Origin: Miscanthus floridulus
Taxonomy: Eukaryota; Streptophyta; Magnoliopsida; Poales; Poaceae
DNA length: 64,000 nucleotides
Assembly (NCBI RefSeq): GCF_019320115.1
Contig: NC_089581.1
Coordinates: forward strand, 64,585,310 to 64,649,309
Reading direction: 5' to 3'
Position numbers and translations under genes: made by a program. Within the stretch, counting starts at the first letter, position 1, and every line of letters begins with the position of its first letter. The notes beneath the pieces are model-generated. The model ran no database searches. It had not been told where the DNA came from and worked only from the letters and a program-made list of their open reading frames with translations. Below are positions 33,532 through 45,800 of the stretch, piece after piece.

Positions 33532-36500
33532 TTATAGCCGAAGGTTAGACTCTTTCTCCCATGTTGCTTCTCTCTCGGTGTGATTGCTCCATTAGATCTT
33601 GCACATAGGAATAGTCTTGCTTCGGGTCTCTTTGGTATCTCTGCCCAGAATTATGATAGGATGCTCTTTATACTCGAGAGTGTCTTGAATGTCAAGTGCA
33701 TTAGATAGAACTACTTCATCGGGCACTCTCAAACACTTGCGTAGCTGTGAGACATGGAATACGGGATGTACGCCCGCCAATTCCTCAGGTAGCTCAAGTT
33801 TGTAGGCGAGCTTTCCAATCCTCTTGGAAATCTTGTATGGGCCAACAAATCTAGGGGCAATCTTTCCTTTCACATGGAATCTGATAGTCCCACATAGCGG
33901 GGATACCTTGAGATAGACGAGATCTCCCACATTGAACTCAAGTTCTCTTCTCCTTTTGTCAGCATAACTCTTGTATCGACTTTGAGCAATTCTCAAATTC
34001 TCCTTTACTTGCGCAACTCCTTCTACATCCTAAATCTTGGTGGAGTCAAAGAATGATCTTTCTCTCAGTTGGGACCACATCAGAGGTGTCTTACATGGTC
34101 TGCCATGCAGAGCTTCAAATGGTGACATCTTAATACTGGCTTGGTAGCTGTTGTTGTAAGAGAACTCTATATAGGGTAGGCATTTCTCCCAGTCAGAGCC
34201 ATAATTTAGTACACTAGCGTGAAGCATGTCTTCTAAGATCTGATTCACTCGTTCGGTCTATCCATCTGTCTATGGGTGATAAGCGGTACTAAAATCAAGT
34301 TTAGTTCCAATGGACTTGTGCAAGGCTTCCTAGAATCAGGACACAAACTGAGGACCACGATCAGATATAATACTAGAGGGAGCTCCATGCAGTCTAAGAA
34401 CATGCTCAACATACAGGTCTGCTAATTTTTCAGCATCAGTCCTAGTCTTAACGGGTACAAAGTGAGCAATTTTGGTCAAACGATCAATAATCACCCAAAT
34501 GGAATCATTGCCTTTCTGTGAACAGGGCAATCCAACTATGAAATCTATGGATATGCTCTCCCATTTCCACTCGGGAACATCAAGAGGCTTCAGCAATCCT
34601 GCAGGCCTTTGATGTTCAGCCTTGACTCTATTATAGGTGTCACATCGTGCCACATGTCCCGCAATGTCTATCTTCATGCCTTTCCACCAAAAGTGTTTCT
34701 TCAAGTCTTGGTACATCTTTGAACCTCCGGGGTGAATACAGTACTTAGAATCATGAGCTTCTGACAGAACTTCCTCTTGTAGTGCTAGATTAGAAGGTAC
34801 ATAGATTCTATCCTTGAACCAGATGGTTCCTTGTTCATCTTCATGGTGGTTGGTCTTGTAGCCTAGTTTCAATAGACCACGGAGATATTTGATCTCTTCA
34901 TAACTTTTCTAAGCTTGATGGATGCGATCTGTGAGATCATACTATATGCGGAGCTCATTCAACAAGCCATGCGGTAGTATCTCTAGTTGAAAATCATCAA
35001 TCTCTTCCTTGAGCTCGGGTGGTATGGATTCAGTGATCAAAGTGTGACAGTAACTCTTGCGACTGAGAGCATCTGCGACTACATTAGCTTTGCCCGAATG
35101 ATAGTGAATTTCTAGGTCATAATCTTTGATCAACTCCAACCATCGACGTTGCCTCATATTTAGATCTTCCTGAGTGAAAAAGTACTTCAAGCTCTTGTGA
35201 TTTGTATAGATATCACACTTGTTGCCTATCAAGTAGTGTCTCCAGATCTTCAAGGCATGCACAACTGCTGCTAACTCAAGATCATGGGTTGGGTAACGGT
35301 TCTCGTGTTCTTTCAACTATCAAGACACAAATGCTATCACTCTTCCATCTTGCATCAATACACAACCAAGTCCTTGGTGGGATGCATCACAATAGACCAC
35401 GAAATCTTTACTAATATTAGGCAATGCTAGCACAGGAGTTGTGGTAAGCTTTTGTCTCAATTCTTGGAAGCTTTGTTCGCACTCGGGCATCCATTCAAAC
35501 TGCTTAGTCTTCTTTAGAAGGTTGGTCATTGGACGGGCTATCTTGGAGAAGTTCTCAATGAATCGACGATAATATCCAGCCAATCCCAAGAAGCTTCTGA
35601 CTTCTGTCACATTACGGGGCTGATCCCACTCTTTCACAGCTTCAATCTTGGTCGGGTCAACTGCAACACCTTCAGCTGATAATACATGGCCCAAGAAGGC
35701 AACTTTCTGTAGCCAAAATTCGCACTTGCTGAACTTTGCGTAGAGCTGATGTTGGGCTAGTTTCTCAAGCACCGTTCTCAGATGATGTTTGTGTTCCTCC
35801 ACGATGGATGAATAGACAAGGATGTCATCAATGAATACTACCACGAACTTATCCAGTTCATCCATGAAAACCTTATTCATCATGTTCATGAAGTATGCAG
35901 GAGCATTCGTGAGTCCAAAGGACACCATGGTGAACTCAAACTGCCCATACCTAGTCACAAAAGCTGTCTTCGGGAAGTCACTCTCTCAAATCTTCATCTA
36001 ATGATAGCCAGATCTGAGATCAATCTTGGAGAAATACTTGGCACCTCGAAGCTGATCAAGCAGATCATCAATTCTTGGCAGGGGGTACTTGTTCTTGATG
36101 GTCACTACATTCAAGTTCTGGTAATGAATGCACATTCTCATTGAGCCATCCTTCTTCTTAACAAACAGAATAGGGGATCCCCAGGGTGAAGCACTGGGTT
36201 TGATATACCCCTTCAAGATGAGCTCATCAAGCTGTTTCTTGAGCTCGGCCAGTTCATCAACTGACATACGATAGGGTCTCTTGGCAATGGGTCCTGTTCC
36301 TAGCAAAAGATCAATGATGAACTCTACATCATGGTCTGGTGGCATACCTGGTAATTCTTTAGGGAATACATCGAGATAATCTCTGACCATAGGCACATCA
36401 TAAACTATCTTCTCCTCTTTTTGTGATTCTGAACTTGCTTTAAGGGCACATAGGATAGAAGTGGACTTTCCAGATTGAGGTTCACATCTAATGACTTGAC

Positions 36501-38132
36501 CTGATGGGTGGATCACTTGGACATATCTAGGTGAACATGATATGATACCTTGGTGAATGGTTAGCCAATCCATGCCTAAGATAACATCTAGGCTCGTGGA
36601 AGGTAACAGGGTTAGGTCGGCTTTAAAGATAAGACCCTCAATGGTAAGACTCACTCCCTTACAGATGTGGGTACACTTTAGGTCTCCTAAAGGTGAGCTG
36701 GTGATGATAGGCTTTCCACGTGGGGTTACAGGCAGGTCATGCTCTCGTGCAAACTTGGATGATATGTAAGAACAAGTTGCTCCAGAGTTAAATAAAATTG
36801 ATGTAGTATTGCCATTAACTAAAAACATACCGTACACAATAGCAGGGGCAGCCTGTACTTCCTTGGCGTCCAGATGGTTGAGACATCCACGAGTAGCAGA
36901 TCCCTTGAACTAAGACTTCTGAGCAGCTGAGTTCTGAGGGCACTCGGCGGCTTTGTGACCCGGTTGGCCACAAGCGAAGTAGGTGAAAGGTGCACCACCT
37001 ATAGGGGTTGGCGCGGGTGCCTTCTAGTTTCTAGTGCCTGGTGCAGAGCGGTTTTGTGCTGGGCGTTCATTTGCTGAGCGGGAACGGTTGAAACAGTCCT
37101 AAGTGTTGCGGTCCTAAGCATAACGATCTTGGGTGTAGCGATCCTGAGCAGGGCGGGAGTATTTGGTGGTGTAGCCTCCACTACCCCTACTCGATCCAGG
37201 GTTGTCATCCCTATTGTGGCGAGAGTGTTCCCTAGATGGTGCATCTCTGTGGAACCTCTTGTGATCCTATCCATGGAAGGACTCCTCAGGCTTACGCTTC
37301 CTCTCCCTGTACTCCTTTCTAGCTTCAGCACGGTCCTTCTCAATCTACATGCAGCGATCCACCAGAGCACGCAACGTGTTACTCTCAATACCGCCAAACT
37401 TTAGCTTGATGTGCGGGTTAAGTCCCTTGTGGTAATAGTACAACTTCTCCTTCTTAGAGTTCACAACATAGGAAGGTGCATAGCATAGAAGGTTGGTGAA
37501 ACAAGTAGTGTACTCAGTCACCCTATCCTTTCCCATCTTGATGTTGCGGAACTCCTCAGCTTTGGCCTCCATGACACCCTTGGGAATGTGATACTCAGTG
37601 AATGCTTCGGCGAACTCATCCCATGAGATGTTGGTAGGGTCCTCATGGGAATCACTAAAACTATCCCACTCGGCACATGCTGCACTTGTGAGCTGGTGTG
37701 CGGCTGCTCCAACACATTCATCATCGGTGAAAGTAGTGAGGTCAAGCTTCTTCTCCATCTCCTCAAGCCAGTCATCGGCTACAAGTGGGTCAGGGTTGGT
37801 GCCATCATAGGTAGGTGGCCTTAGCTTTAGAAATCCTTCTAGCTTCCTTTGGAAGTCATTCTGCTGACCTCCCTAGCGATGGTTTGCTCCTTTAACAAGA
37901 GCTATAAGAAGCTGGGTCTGTTGTGCCATCACTTCTGCTAGGTTCGGTGGTGGTGGTGGTGGAATGTTCTCCTCAGGCGGCAGAGTATTCTCTAGGTGGA
38001 AGGGTATCCCTCCACGTCCACGGCCACAGCTATGGTCACGGTTGTTGCCACCACGCCCCCATTTGGTTCAACTGGTTCAGGGGTGGGCGCACATCCACAG
38101 TTCATTAGGCGATTAGATCGGTGGTTCGGCAT
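33532..38132 (-). pseudogene. Element E gag-pol with chromodomain
   Basis: Gag starts near ATG 38132 (one frameshift in the Gly/Arg-rich start), or at 37929 in the main frame. From 37929 to the TAA at 33532-33534 all pieces share one frame. Gag (37890-37350) is followed by a zinc knuckle YFACGQPGHKAAEC (about 36965), with Tyr for the first Cys. The protease reads [11 protein letters not shown] (36790), Asn for the catalytic Asp. RT has [11 protein letters not shown] (36020) and FIDDI (35830). RNase H has [10 protein letters not shown] and VVADALSRK. Integrase has a HHCC-like finger, DFIVGLP and SDRGPQF. A chromodomain ends ATWEKES (about 33550). I count 19 in-frame stops: 14 TAG at expected Gln, 3 TGA at expected Arg, 1 TAG at Trp and 1 TAA at Gln. 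Confidence 0.92.
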
Positions 38133-38453
38133 CTGCAACACTGATCATAGAGAATTTAGTGCTTGTGCCATAAGTGCTTATATTTCAATATGATTACATG
38201 ATTTTGACGATTTAAGGAAAAACATTTATACTATCCAACACTCATTACAAAGAAGCAATAAGATTCATAAGATGCAATAAGATCCGAAACATTCATTACA
38301 TGGGTTTTATTACATAGCATCATCTCCCATAGCCACACTTGAAGACGTGCAAGAATCATACTATGCATAATGTATAATACATCTCATAAGGGGTACACCA
38401 TGGGGTATAACTTACAGAAGCTACTAACATGACTCATGACCACATAGGGTCAT
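38133..38453 (-). other. Spacer between pre-gag ORF and gag of element E
   Basis: About 320 bp AT-rich, no ORF. The gag message must be translated past or separately from the upstream ORF; no splice signals could be assigned with confidence. Confidence 0.5.
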
Positions 38454-39413
38454 CTACTCTAACTCATACACCGCAGCTGAGATACGACTATTCTCGATCT
38501 CAATCTCCTCATTAGACTTGTGAAGTCGGGACACGTACTTCAGGGCCTTGGTGAGCTCCTTAGTAGGCTTGGCTCCAGGTAGGGTAGGGCAGGCGTCTAG
38601 GTTGAGGCAAGTCAGGGCTAACTCAAACTCCTCTATCCTAGGCTTCATCTTGCTGCGAATCTCCATGGGTATTTGATCCCACATACCCTTCATCTCCCTA
38701 AGGCACTTCCTGTCAGACTTCTACCAAGCCTGCCATGTCCTCTCACACTTGTCCTATAGGTACTTGGTCTGCCTGAGTGCCTTGATCAAGTGACCCTAGT
38801 TGCGAACGACCTTCTTCCTAGACTCCTCTAGCTCTTGAGTCATGGTATTATTCTGAGATTGGATCTTCAATATATCAATCCCCTTGGATCTCTCTCTGTC
38901 TCCTCTATGGTTGAACTCAGCCTTCTTGTCGTCTAACTCTCTCTGCAACTCCAAGACCTTGCTGTCGAGGTAGCAGTTCCTGTTGCCTAGGTCAGTGGCT
39001 TTGTCCTGTAAGTCTGCGACCTCGGTTCTGTGGACTTCTTCATGACGGTTGAGCTCATCCTGTAGCTTGGCAACTGTCTCCAGTAGACTAGCTCGCTCCT
39101 ATGCTCCCTATGAGTCTTGCTCCTGGTACTCCCACAGAAGGGCCTGGTCCTGACATCTCCTCTACTCTAGCTGGGTCACATACCTATCCTGCTCTAGTAG
39201 GTGGACAGCTAAGACATGAAGGCATATGTCCTCCTCAGCAAGGATAACTCTGTCGGCTGTGAAACTCTGCTCACTAGGGGTAAGGCTAAGGTCAAGGGCC
39301 TGGGGAAGTAGATGGAACTCTGTCGTCTTCAGGTGCTCATAGTGGTCCCTCATCACTCTACAAAGTGCCTTGTGTGAGATAGCTTGTAGTCCCTCCTTGA
39401 CTGTGTCCTCTAT
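38454..39413 (-). pseudogene. Element E pre-gag coiled-coil ORF, 3' part
   Basis: Continues the frame of 51593-51324 across the F insertion (ELTNL then EDTVKEGLQAISHK). The frame runs through long Glu/Lys/Gln/Leu-rich heptad-like stretches (39160-38700), with several TAG codons at Gln-like positions. It ends KSNEEIEIENSRISAAVYE and stops near 38457. No catalytic motif is seen. An ORF ahead of gag in a chromovirus is unusual; element F has its own, apparently unrelated, acidic version. Function unknown; coiled coil suggests a structural or RNA-packaging partner, which is inference. Confidence 0.7.
39409..39413 (+). other. Putative target site of element F, left copy
   Basis: tctat precedes the LTR start TGTAACACC. 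An intact partner is absent at the right end; the sequence at 51316-51323 is attaggtt, which overlaps what the E sequence should be after the site. Confidence 0.6.
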
Positions 39414-41811
39414 TGTAACACCTCTGGTGTTTTGACCTAGCACTAAAATTTGACATGTCATCATATGCATTGCAAAGCATTCATATAGTATAAAGTTTGG
39501 AATGCATTCACTAAATAAGCTTTATTTCATAATGTTGTTATTTCATGTGATGTGATTCAAAATCCTAAATAAAGATCATGGCTACAATGGTCAAAATTCA
39601 TGTGATCATGTGAGGTCCTGGCTGTCAGTGCGAGTGAGGAAGAAGAACAGTGAAAATTTTTATTTTCTGAATTTGTAAATAGTGCTGAAACTTTGGGAAT
39701 TTGTAGGAAAATAATCATAGCTCCAAAAATTCTAGAATTTTGTGTGTAGATTCTATACATGTTCTAGTATGGTTCAAAAATTTGAAACTTGAAATTTGAA
39801 TATATTTTTAATGTTCGAATATTCAGCCCATTAATTGATAAATGTAATTTTCATGATTTTTGTAGGCAACTGTATAATTCCAAAAAATATGAAATTTGTT
39901 TTGGTACACTAATTTGTCATGAGGAAGCTTACATAAAATTTTGAGGTCATTTGGAACAAGTTCATTTTTGGGCTTATTTCCAAATTAATTCAAAAAGAAA
40001 TAAAAGCAAACCCTAAGTGTTTGATTAGTGTTTCATCTTGTTTTGGTCATGTTTTGTGACTAGTAGGGTTTCAAGATCAGAGTGGTCAAAGAGTTCACCG
40101 TAGTGGTCGAAGAGTTCACCGTAGTGGTCGGAGAGATCACCGAAGTGGTCGGTGCTGGCATGGTCACATCCATTGCGAATATGGTTTGGTTAGTTTGGCT
40201 TGTAACTATACCATGAAGGAAAGTTGGATTCAAGGTGTTGTTATATTTCATGCACCATGAAAGCATCATGTTTACCTTATCATCATGTTGAAGCATATGC
40301 TATTATTTCATGTAGAATCCGAGAGTGAACCGATTCTAGTTGAGCAAGTTCTAGAAGAGTCCCCGGTTGTCACAGGATTCGATAATTGTGGTACTGATCT
40401 AGAACCCGAGATCGTCAACGAAGGCAAGCCCCGGTTTATGCATTAAACCATTACCTTGTTTACTTTGAAAAGTTTATTACCTATGTTACCTATTGCATTA
40501 AGTTGATTAATTCAAATGTTACCTACTTGATGCATTGCCTTCCTTGTTGATTGTTTACCATCCTTGAAGATGATTTCATTTACAAAGGCGTAGAATGCTT
40601 AGTATGCTTTATGGTAGGCTTTCAAAGTAAAAGTTTTGATACAATCAAAGATGGCATTCTGGCCAAAGAAAAAAAGAAGGTAGAATGAACTAGAGACTAG
40701 TCGGGTGACTTATCTTGAATTTTGGGTAATGTTGTTGACTATGTCGCTTAAAGGCCACTCATTGTGGATCTTCTGAACGAGACACTTTGTAGTACTGGTC
40801 ACATACTCTGGTAAGCCTACTTCGGCTAATCCGATACTAAGACAAATGCCCATGCACTAGGAGTGGAGAGATGGTGGGAGTAGCGTGTACCCTCGTGGCT
40901 GGAATGTGGCCGGATTTGAGGTGTGATGTGCTCTCAGGTGGCGTGGAGATGGCTTAGTATAGGAGGATCCGGTAGCGAGGTTGATATATGCAAGATTAAG
41001 TTCTACATATGTCGTGTGATAAGGAATCCCCAGCTAGGACTTGAATCAATTCGAATTGTCGGTGCTCTGCGGATATGGAGACTCGATTCATTACAGAAGC
41101 AATGCAGGACTGGTGAATTACTAAAACATGAGAAAAGAATAAAATGAGAAAGAATGGAATATGGGAAATGTACATTTAGTTTGAGATAATGAACTAAAAG
41201 GACTTAGGGGTAAAACTGAAAAATAGGATAAGAATAGTAAGCTTTTGGCAAAGTACTTTGAATTTTGCTACATACTTACCTTGTCCCAAACCCCTGCATC
41301 TCTAAAGTTTTACACCCCATTACATCGGGTTAGTCTTGTTGAGTACCTTTGTACTCAGGGTTTGTTAACCCTTGTTGTAGGTGAGTCGCATGCGTAGGCT
41401 TATTTTGGTCCCTACTGCATGTCTATGTTTGAAGTCAATGATGATGAGGAGTGATGAATGGCCTTTGGACAAGGCACTAGTTTGTATGATAAATAAAGTT
41501 AATATAATATTATCCCGCTACTATGGTTGTATGACACTTATGGTATTGTAAGTTTGAAAACAACTGATTTGTAACTATGTTATCTTAAGACTTCCACTAT
41601 CTTTTACTTTGGTATATATTTGAATAAACTATTGTAATCTGCAATGACTGTGACTGGGATCCTATTTGAAAAGAGAATCGTGGATGATTCAGGTTTCCTG
41701 AGGACACCCGACAGACTTGTTGAGTTGTTGGGAACTCATGTACGCTATCCAAGGTCTGTCAAGACAATGGTAGGTGCACATGGGCCTAATTTCTTAGGAG
41801 GTTCTACCATA
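39414..41811 (+). repeat. 5' LTR of element F (2398 bp), promoter deleted
   Basis: Starts TGTAACACC, ends CCATA (CA changed to TA). It aligns with 47555-51142, but the segment equivalent to 47759-48927 is missing. The junction is at about 39617, at a shared GGTC. The missing part carries the TATA box and transcription-start region. Confidence 0.92.
40078..40162. repeat. Minisatellite in F 5' LTR, ~21 bp unit
   Basis: About three units of AGTGGTCG(G/A)AGAGTTCACCGT. The 3' LTR array (49389-49490) has one more unit, and E LTRs contain the same motif. Confidence 0.8.
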
Positions 41812-42196
41812 GCTAGTATCAGAGCAGTTCCCATCTAAGATCATTGTCGGTTACTTTGGAAAACCTTCAAAATGATTTGGATCAAGGAAAGTAAACATGA
41901 TATTTCGAAAGTTCAATTTCTTTCTTCTTACCTTTGATCTAGACTCAATCCTGTCTTATTTGAAAGTTTGTGGCGGATAATATGATTAGGTTTGTCCTAT
42001 GTATTAAAAATCTAGTACTTATGATTATATAAATCTTTTGTACTTAGATTCGTAAGATCGATTCATGCATCATGCTTAAGCACATTGCATAATAAATCCC
42101 CTTAATAGTGGTTGGGTAAGTAATGTCAATCCCATTCTTGCTAACCTCCATTAACCTCAAGCTATTCTTATAGTCCTACCTTAAATCCTACAGGCT
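41812..42196 (+). other. Leader of element F with PBS
   Basis: TAGTATCAGAGCAG at 41814-41827 is the initiator-Met tRNA binding site with one transition (TGG to TAG). The leader up to the ATG at 42197 is AT-rich and without ORF. Its first 181 bp recur after the second LTR. Confidence 0.8.
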
Positions 42197-42733
42197 ATGG
42201 CAAAGACCAAGAAAACCGCATGCAAGTCCACCGGACCTCATGGAGTCCCTCGTCATCAGTTGGCACCAAGAAACCATGAGCTTGGTGAAGGTAGTGCTAA
42301 GACCCTAGGAGATGAAGGATCTTCAAGCAACCCTGCCAACATCGAGAACCTTAACAAGGAGCTCAACACTCTTTGTCGAGCTCATGCCAAAGATCAAGAG
42401 GAGTTGGCGGAAATGCAAAGGGGCATCACCATGACCATGGAGCTGCGGAATGAAGCCTAGACACGAGAGGATGTGGCCAATGATCGTGTCCATGAGTTGG
42501 AGTTCTATGTGGAAGACCTAGGGATGGACAATGCCATTCTTCATGAGAATGTCCACCTGTTGTACGCTCAACTTCATCCTCCTCATGGGGATGGTGAAGT
42601 TACTGATGAAGAAATGATTGTAGCTCCAGGAGAAGTTGAGAATGAAGAAGAGAAGGAGGATCCTGAGGAGTTAGTGTACTTCTCAGATGAAGATGAGGTT
42701 TCGTCTGATATGGGCACGGATGCCGAAGACTGA
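42197..42733 (+). pseudogene. Element F pre-gag acidic ORF
   Basis: ATG 42197 begins MAKTKKTACKSTGPHG, a Lys-rich N-terminus. A coiled-coil-like middle (ENLNKELNTLCRAHAKDQEE, HELEFYVEDLGMDNAIL) follows, then a strongly acidic C-terminus (EVENEEEKEDPEELVYFSDE), with a stop at 42731-42733. One TAG at 42458-42460 (Gln expected) is the only break in 179 codons. No family recognised. It lies 160 bp upstream of gag in the same orientation. Element E has a longer coiled-coil ORF in the same position. Role unknown. Confidence 0.72.
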
Positions 42734-42892
42734 GAGCTTGGAGTAGAAATAGTTCCTTTACTACTTTCCTAGAAAACCAGGGTTGTCTTGTGGGATACAA
42801 GACGTGTAATATAAATAAGGACCCTTTGTAGTATGTAACCTTTTAAATGCTTTCAATAAAGAATAATGTAAGTAAACATGTTTCTCTAACAG

Positions 42893-45800
42893 ATGCCTCG
42901 TCCTATCACCTGAACTGGTGCTAGTGGCTCGCATGACGATGATGAATGCCCAAATCCTCCACCAATGCCTTCGACTATGGCAGATGCCATAGCCGCACTT
43001 GTTAATGCAACGGTAGAGAATGCTAGGCTATTAAGGGAATTGGTGCAGAACCAGCAGGCACCATACCTTAATCATGGCTGTCGTAATAATGGAAATGACA
43101 AGTCAACCTATGTGGATTTTACTAACACCCGTCCACCGGTGTTCTCTAAGGCAGAAGAACCTTTAGAAGCAAATGATTGGCTTAGGACAATAGAGCAAAA
43201 GTTTGAGCTAATTCACTGTACCGAGGTTCAGAAACCTAGGTTTGCGGCACAGCAACTCCGAGAAGCTGCTGGTGCCTAGTGGGCAAATTTGGTAGCAATA
43301 CAGCCCGCTAGTCACCAAATCAACTAGAGGGAGTTCAAGGATGCCTTTAGGGCACACTATATTCTGGACGGTGTGATGACCATAAAGTTAGAAGAGTTCT
43401 TGGCTCTTAAGCAAGGGGAGCACCTGGTGATGCATTATGTTGGGCGTTTCAACCACCTGTCGTAGTATGCTATTGAGTATGTGAATACTGACAGGAAGAA
43501 AAAGAATTATTTTCTTAGAGGCTTGAACACTAAACTTCAGACCATGATGGCAACTTGTGGTAATGCAACTTACCATGAGACAATCAATATTGCTATCGCT
43601 TCAGAGGAGAATTACCGCTGACACAAGGAGGCGAAGAAGAAGAAAATATTTGCTTCCGGATCATCGAGTGGAAAGCGTCAGAAGATCATATACCATCCTC
43701 AGAATCATGGCTATGCACCATTCTGCCCACAACAAGGCCAAAGCAGGCAGCAAATCTTCATTCGCCCTGCAACTAATACGCCTTATACTCATCAAGCACC
43801 GCAGCAGAAAAATAATATAAATAATGCAAACTGCAATGCTACTCCCCAGAATCACAATTTTCCATGCTATAATTGTGGTAAACCCGAACACTTTTCTCAA
43901 GAATGTCTGTATCCTAGGAAGAACAATCCTGATGCACCCAAAGCCCCTGTTACTCAAGCTCAGAATCAGTACAAGGGCAATGCTTAGAATAATCAGAAGG
44001 GTCAGGCTGAGAAGAAAACTGGAAGGGTCTTCTATACTCAAGTGGAATCTATTCTAGAAGGAGAACCAGTAATGATGGGTATGTTTCCCATTGCTAAGCA
44101 TCCTGCAATTACCTTATTTAATTCTGGTGTATCCCATACATTCATCAATTGTACATTTGTTGTGAAGCATGGGATAGCTATTAGGGAAACAAAAGAGCCC
44201 TATCATATACAGTCGCCCGGGGGACGAATCTATACAAGGGAGATAGTTCAGCATGTACCTATTGATTTGGGAGGTTATGAGTTCCCTACCAATATGCTGA
44301 TATTAAAGGATCAAGATATAGATGTGATCCTTGGTATGAATTGGTTAACTCAACACGGGGCTATCATAGATGTCCTATGTAGAACCATAAGGGTAAATGC
44401 ACCTGACAGCAAAACCCAACTTCTCATCCAACTTCCCTTTTCTAAGAGTACAGTGGAGACAGTCGGTGCAACTATTGTTGAAGGAGCCAAGAAAATTTCA
44501 GTGGTATGTGAGTTTACGGATGTCTTTCCTGATGATCTGCCGGGACTCTCACCAGACCAAGATGTAGAGTTCAGAATTGATCTAAAACCAGGGACAGCAC
44601 CAGTATCTAGAAGAGCATATAGGATGCCACCCAAAGAGCTAGCAGAATTAAAAATGCAACTACAAGAGTTGTTAGACAAGGGTTTCATTCAACCCAGTTC
44701 ATCACCTTGGGGATGCCCTGCAATCTTCATGAAGAAGGACCAAACCTTAAGGTTATGTGTTGACTATCGGCCGTTAAATGAAGTCACCATCAAGAACAAA
44801 TACCCCTTACCCCAAATTGATTTGCTTTTTGATCAACTTGTGCGAGCTAAGGTATTCTCGAAGATAGACTTGAGATCGAGCTATCACCAGATTAAGATCA
44901 GACGAGAAGATGTGCCGAAGACAGCATTTACTACCCGATATGGTCTATATGAGTATTTAGTCATGTCTTTTGGGCTGACCAATGCCTCGGCTCATTTCAT
45001 GTACCTAATGAACTCAGTTTTCATGCCTGAGTTGGATAAGTTTGTTGTGGTGTTTATTGATGACATTTTTATCTACTCTAAGAGCAAAAAGGAACATGCG
45101 GAACATCTCCGTATTGTTCTACAAAGATTAAGAGATCACCAATTATATGCCAAATTCAGCAAATGTGCATTTTGGTTGGAGGAAGTACAATTTCTGGGTC
45201 ATGTACTATCTGCTGAAGGTATAGCTATTGATCCGAGCAAGGTAGAAGAAGTCCTTAATTGGAAAGCACCTACAACTGTTCATCAAGTTCGTAGTTTCCT
45301 GGGGTTGGCAGGGTATTACCATCGGTTTATCCCTAACTTCTCCAGAATTGTGAAGCCAATTACTGGATTGTTGAAAAATCAAACTAAGTTTGTATGGTCA
45401 ACAGAATGTGAAGAGGCCTTTTAGACATTGAAGAAGTTGTTGACAACTGCACCAGTATTAGCACAACCTGATATCGTGAGGCCATTTGATATCTATTGTG
45501 ATGCATCTAGAATTGGTATTTGCTGTGTTCTGATGCAAGAAGGCAGAGTCATAGCATACGCTTTCAGACAACTCAAGAAGCATGAAGAACATTATCCCAC
45601 CCATGATCTTGAATTAGCTGCTGTTGTTCATTCACTCAAGATTTGGTGACATTATTTATTGGGCAATATATGTCATATCTATACGGATCACAAAAGTTTG
45701 AAATACATCTTCACTCAGTCAGAGTTGAATATGAGGCAAAGAAGATGGTTGGAACTTATTAAAGATTATGATTTAGAAGTGTACTATCATCCGGGCAAGG

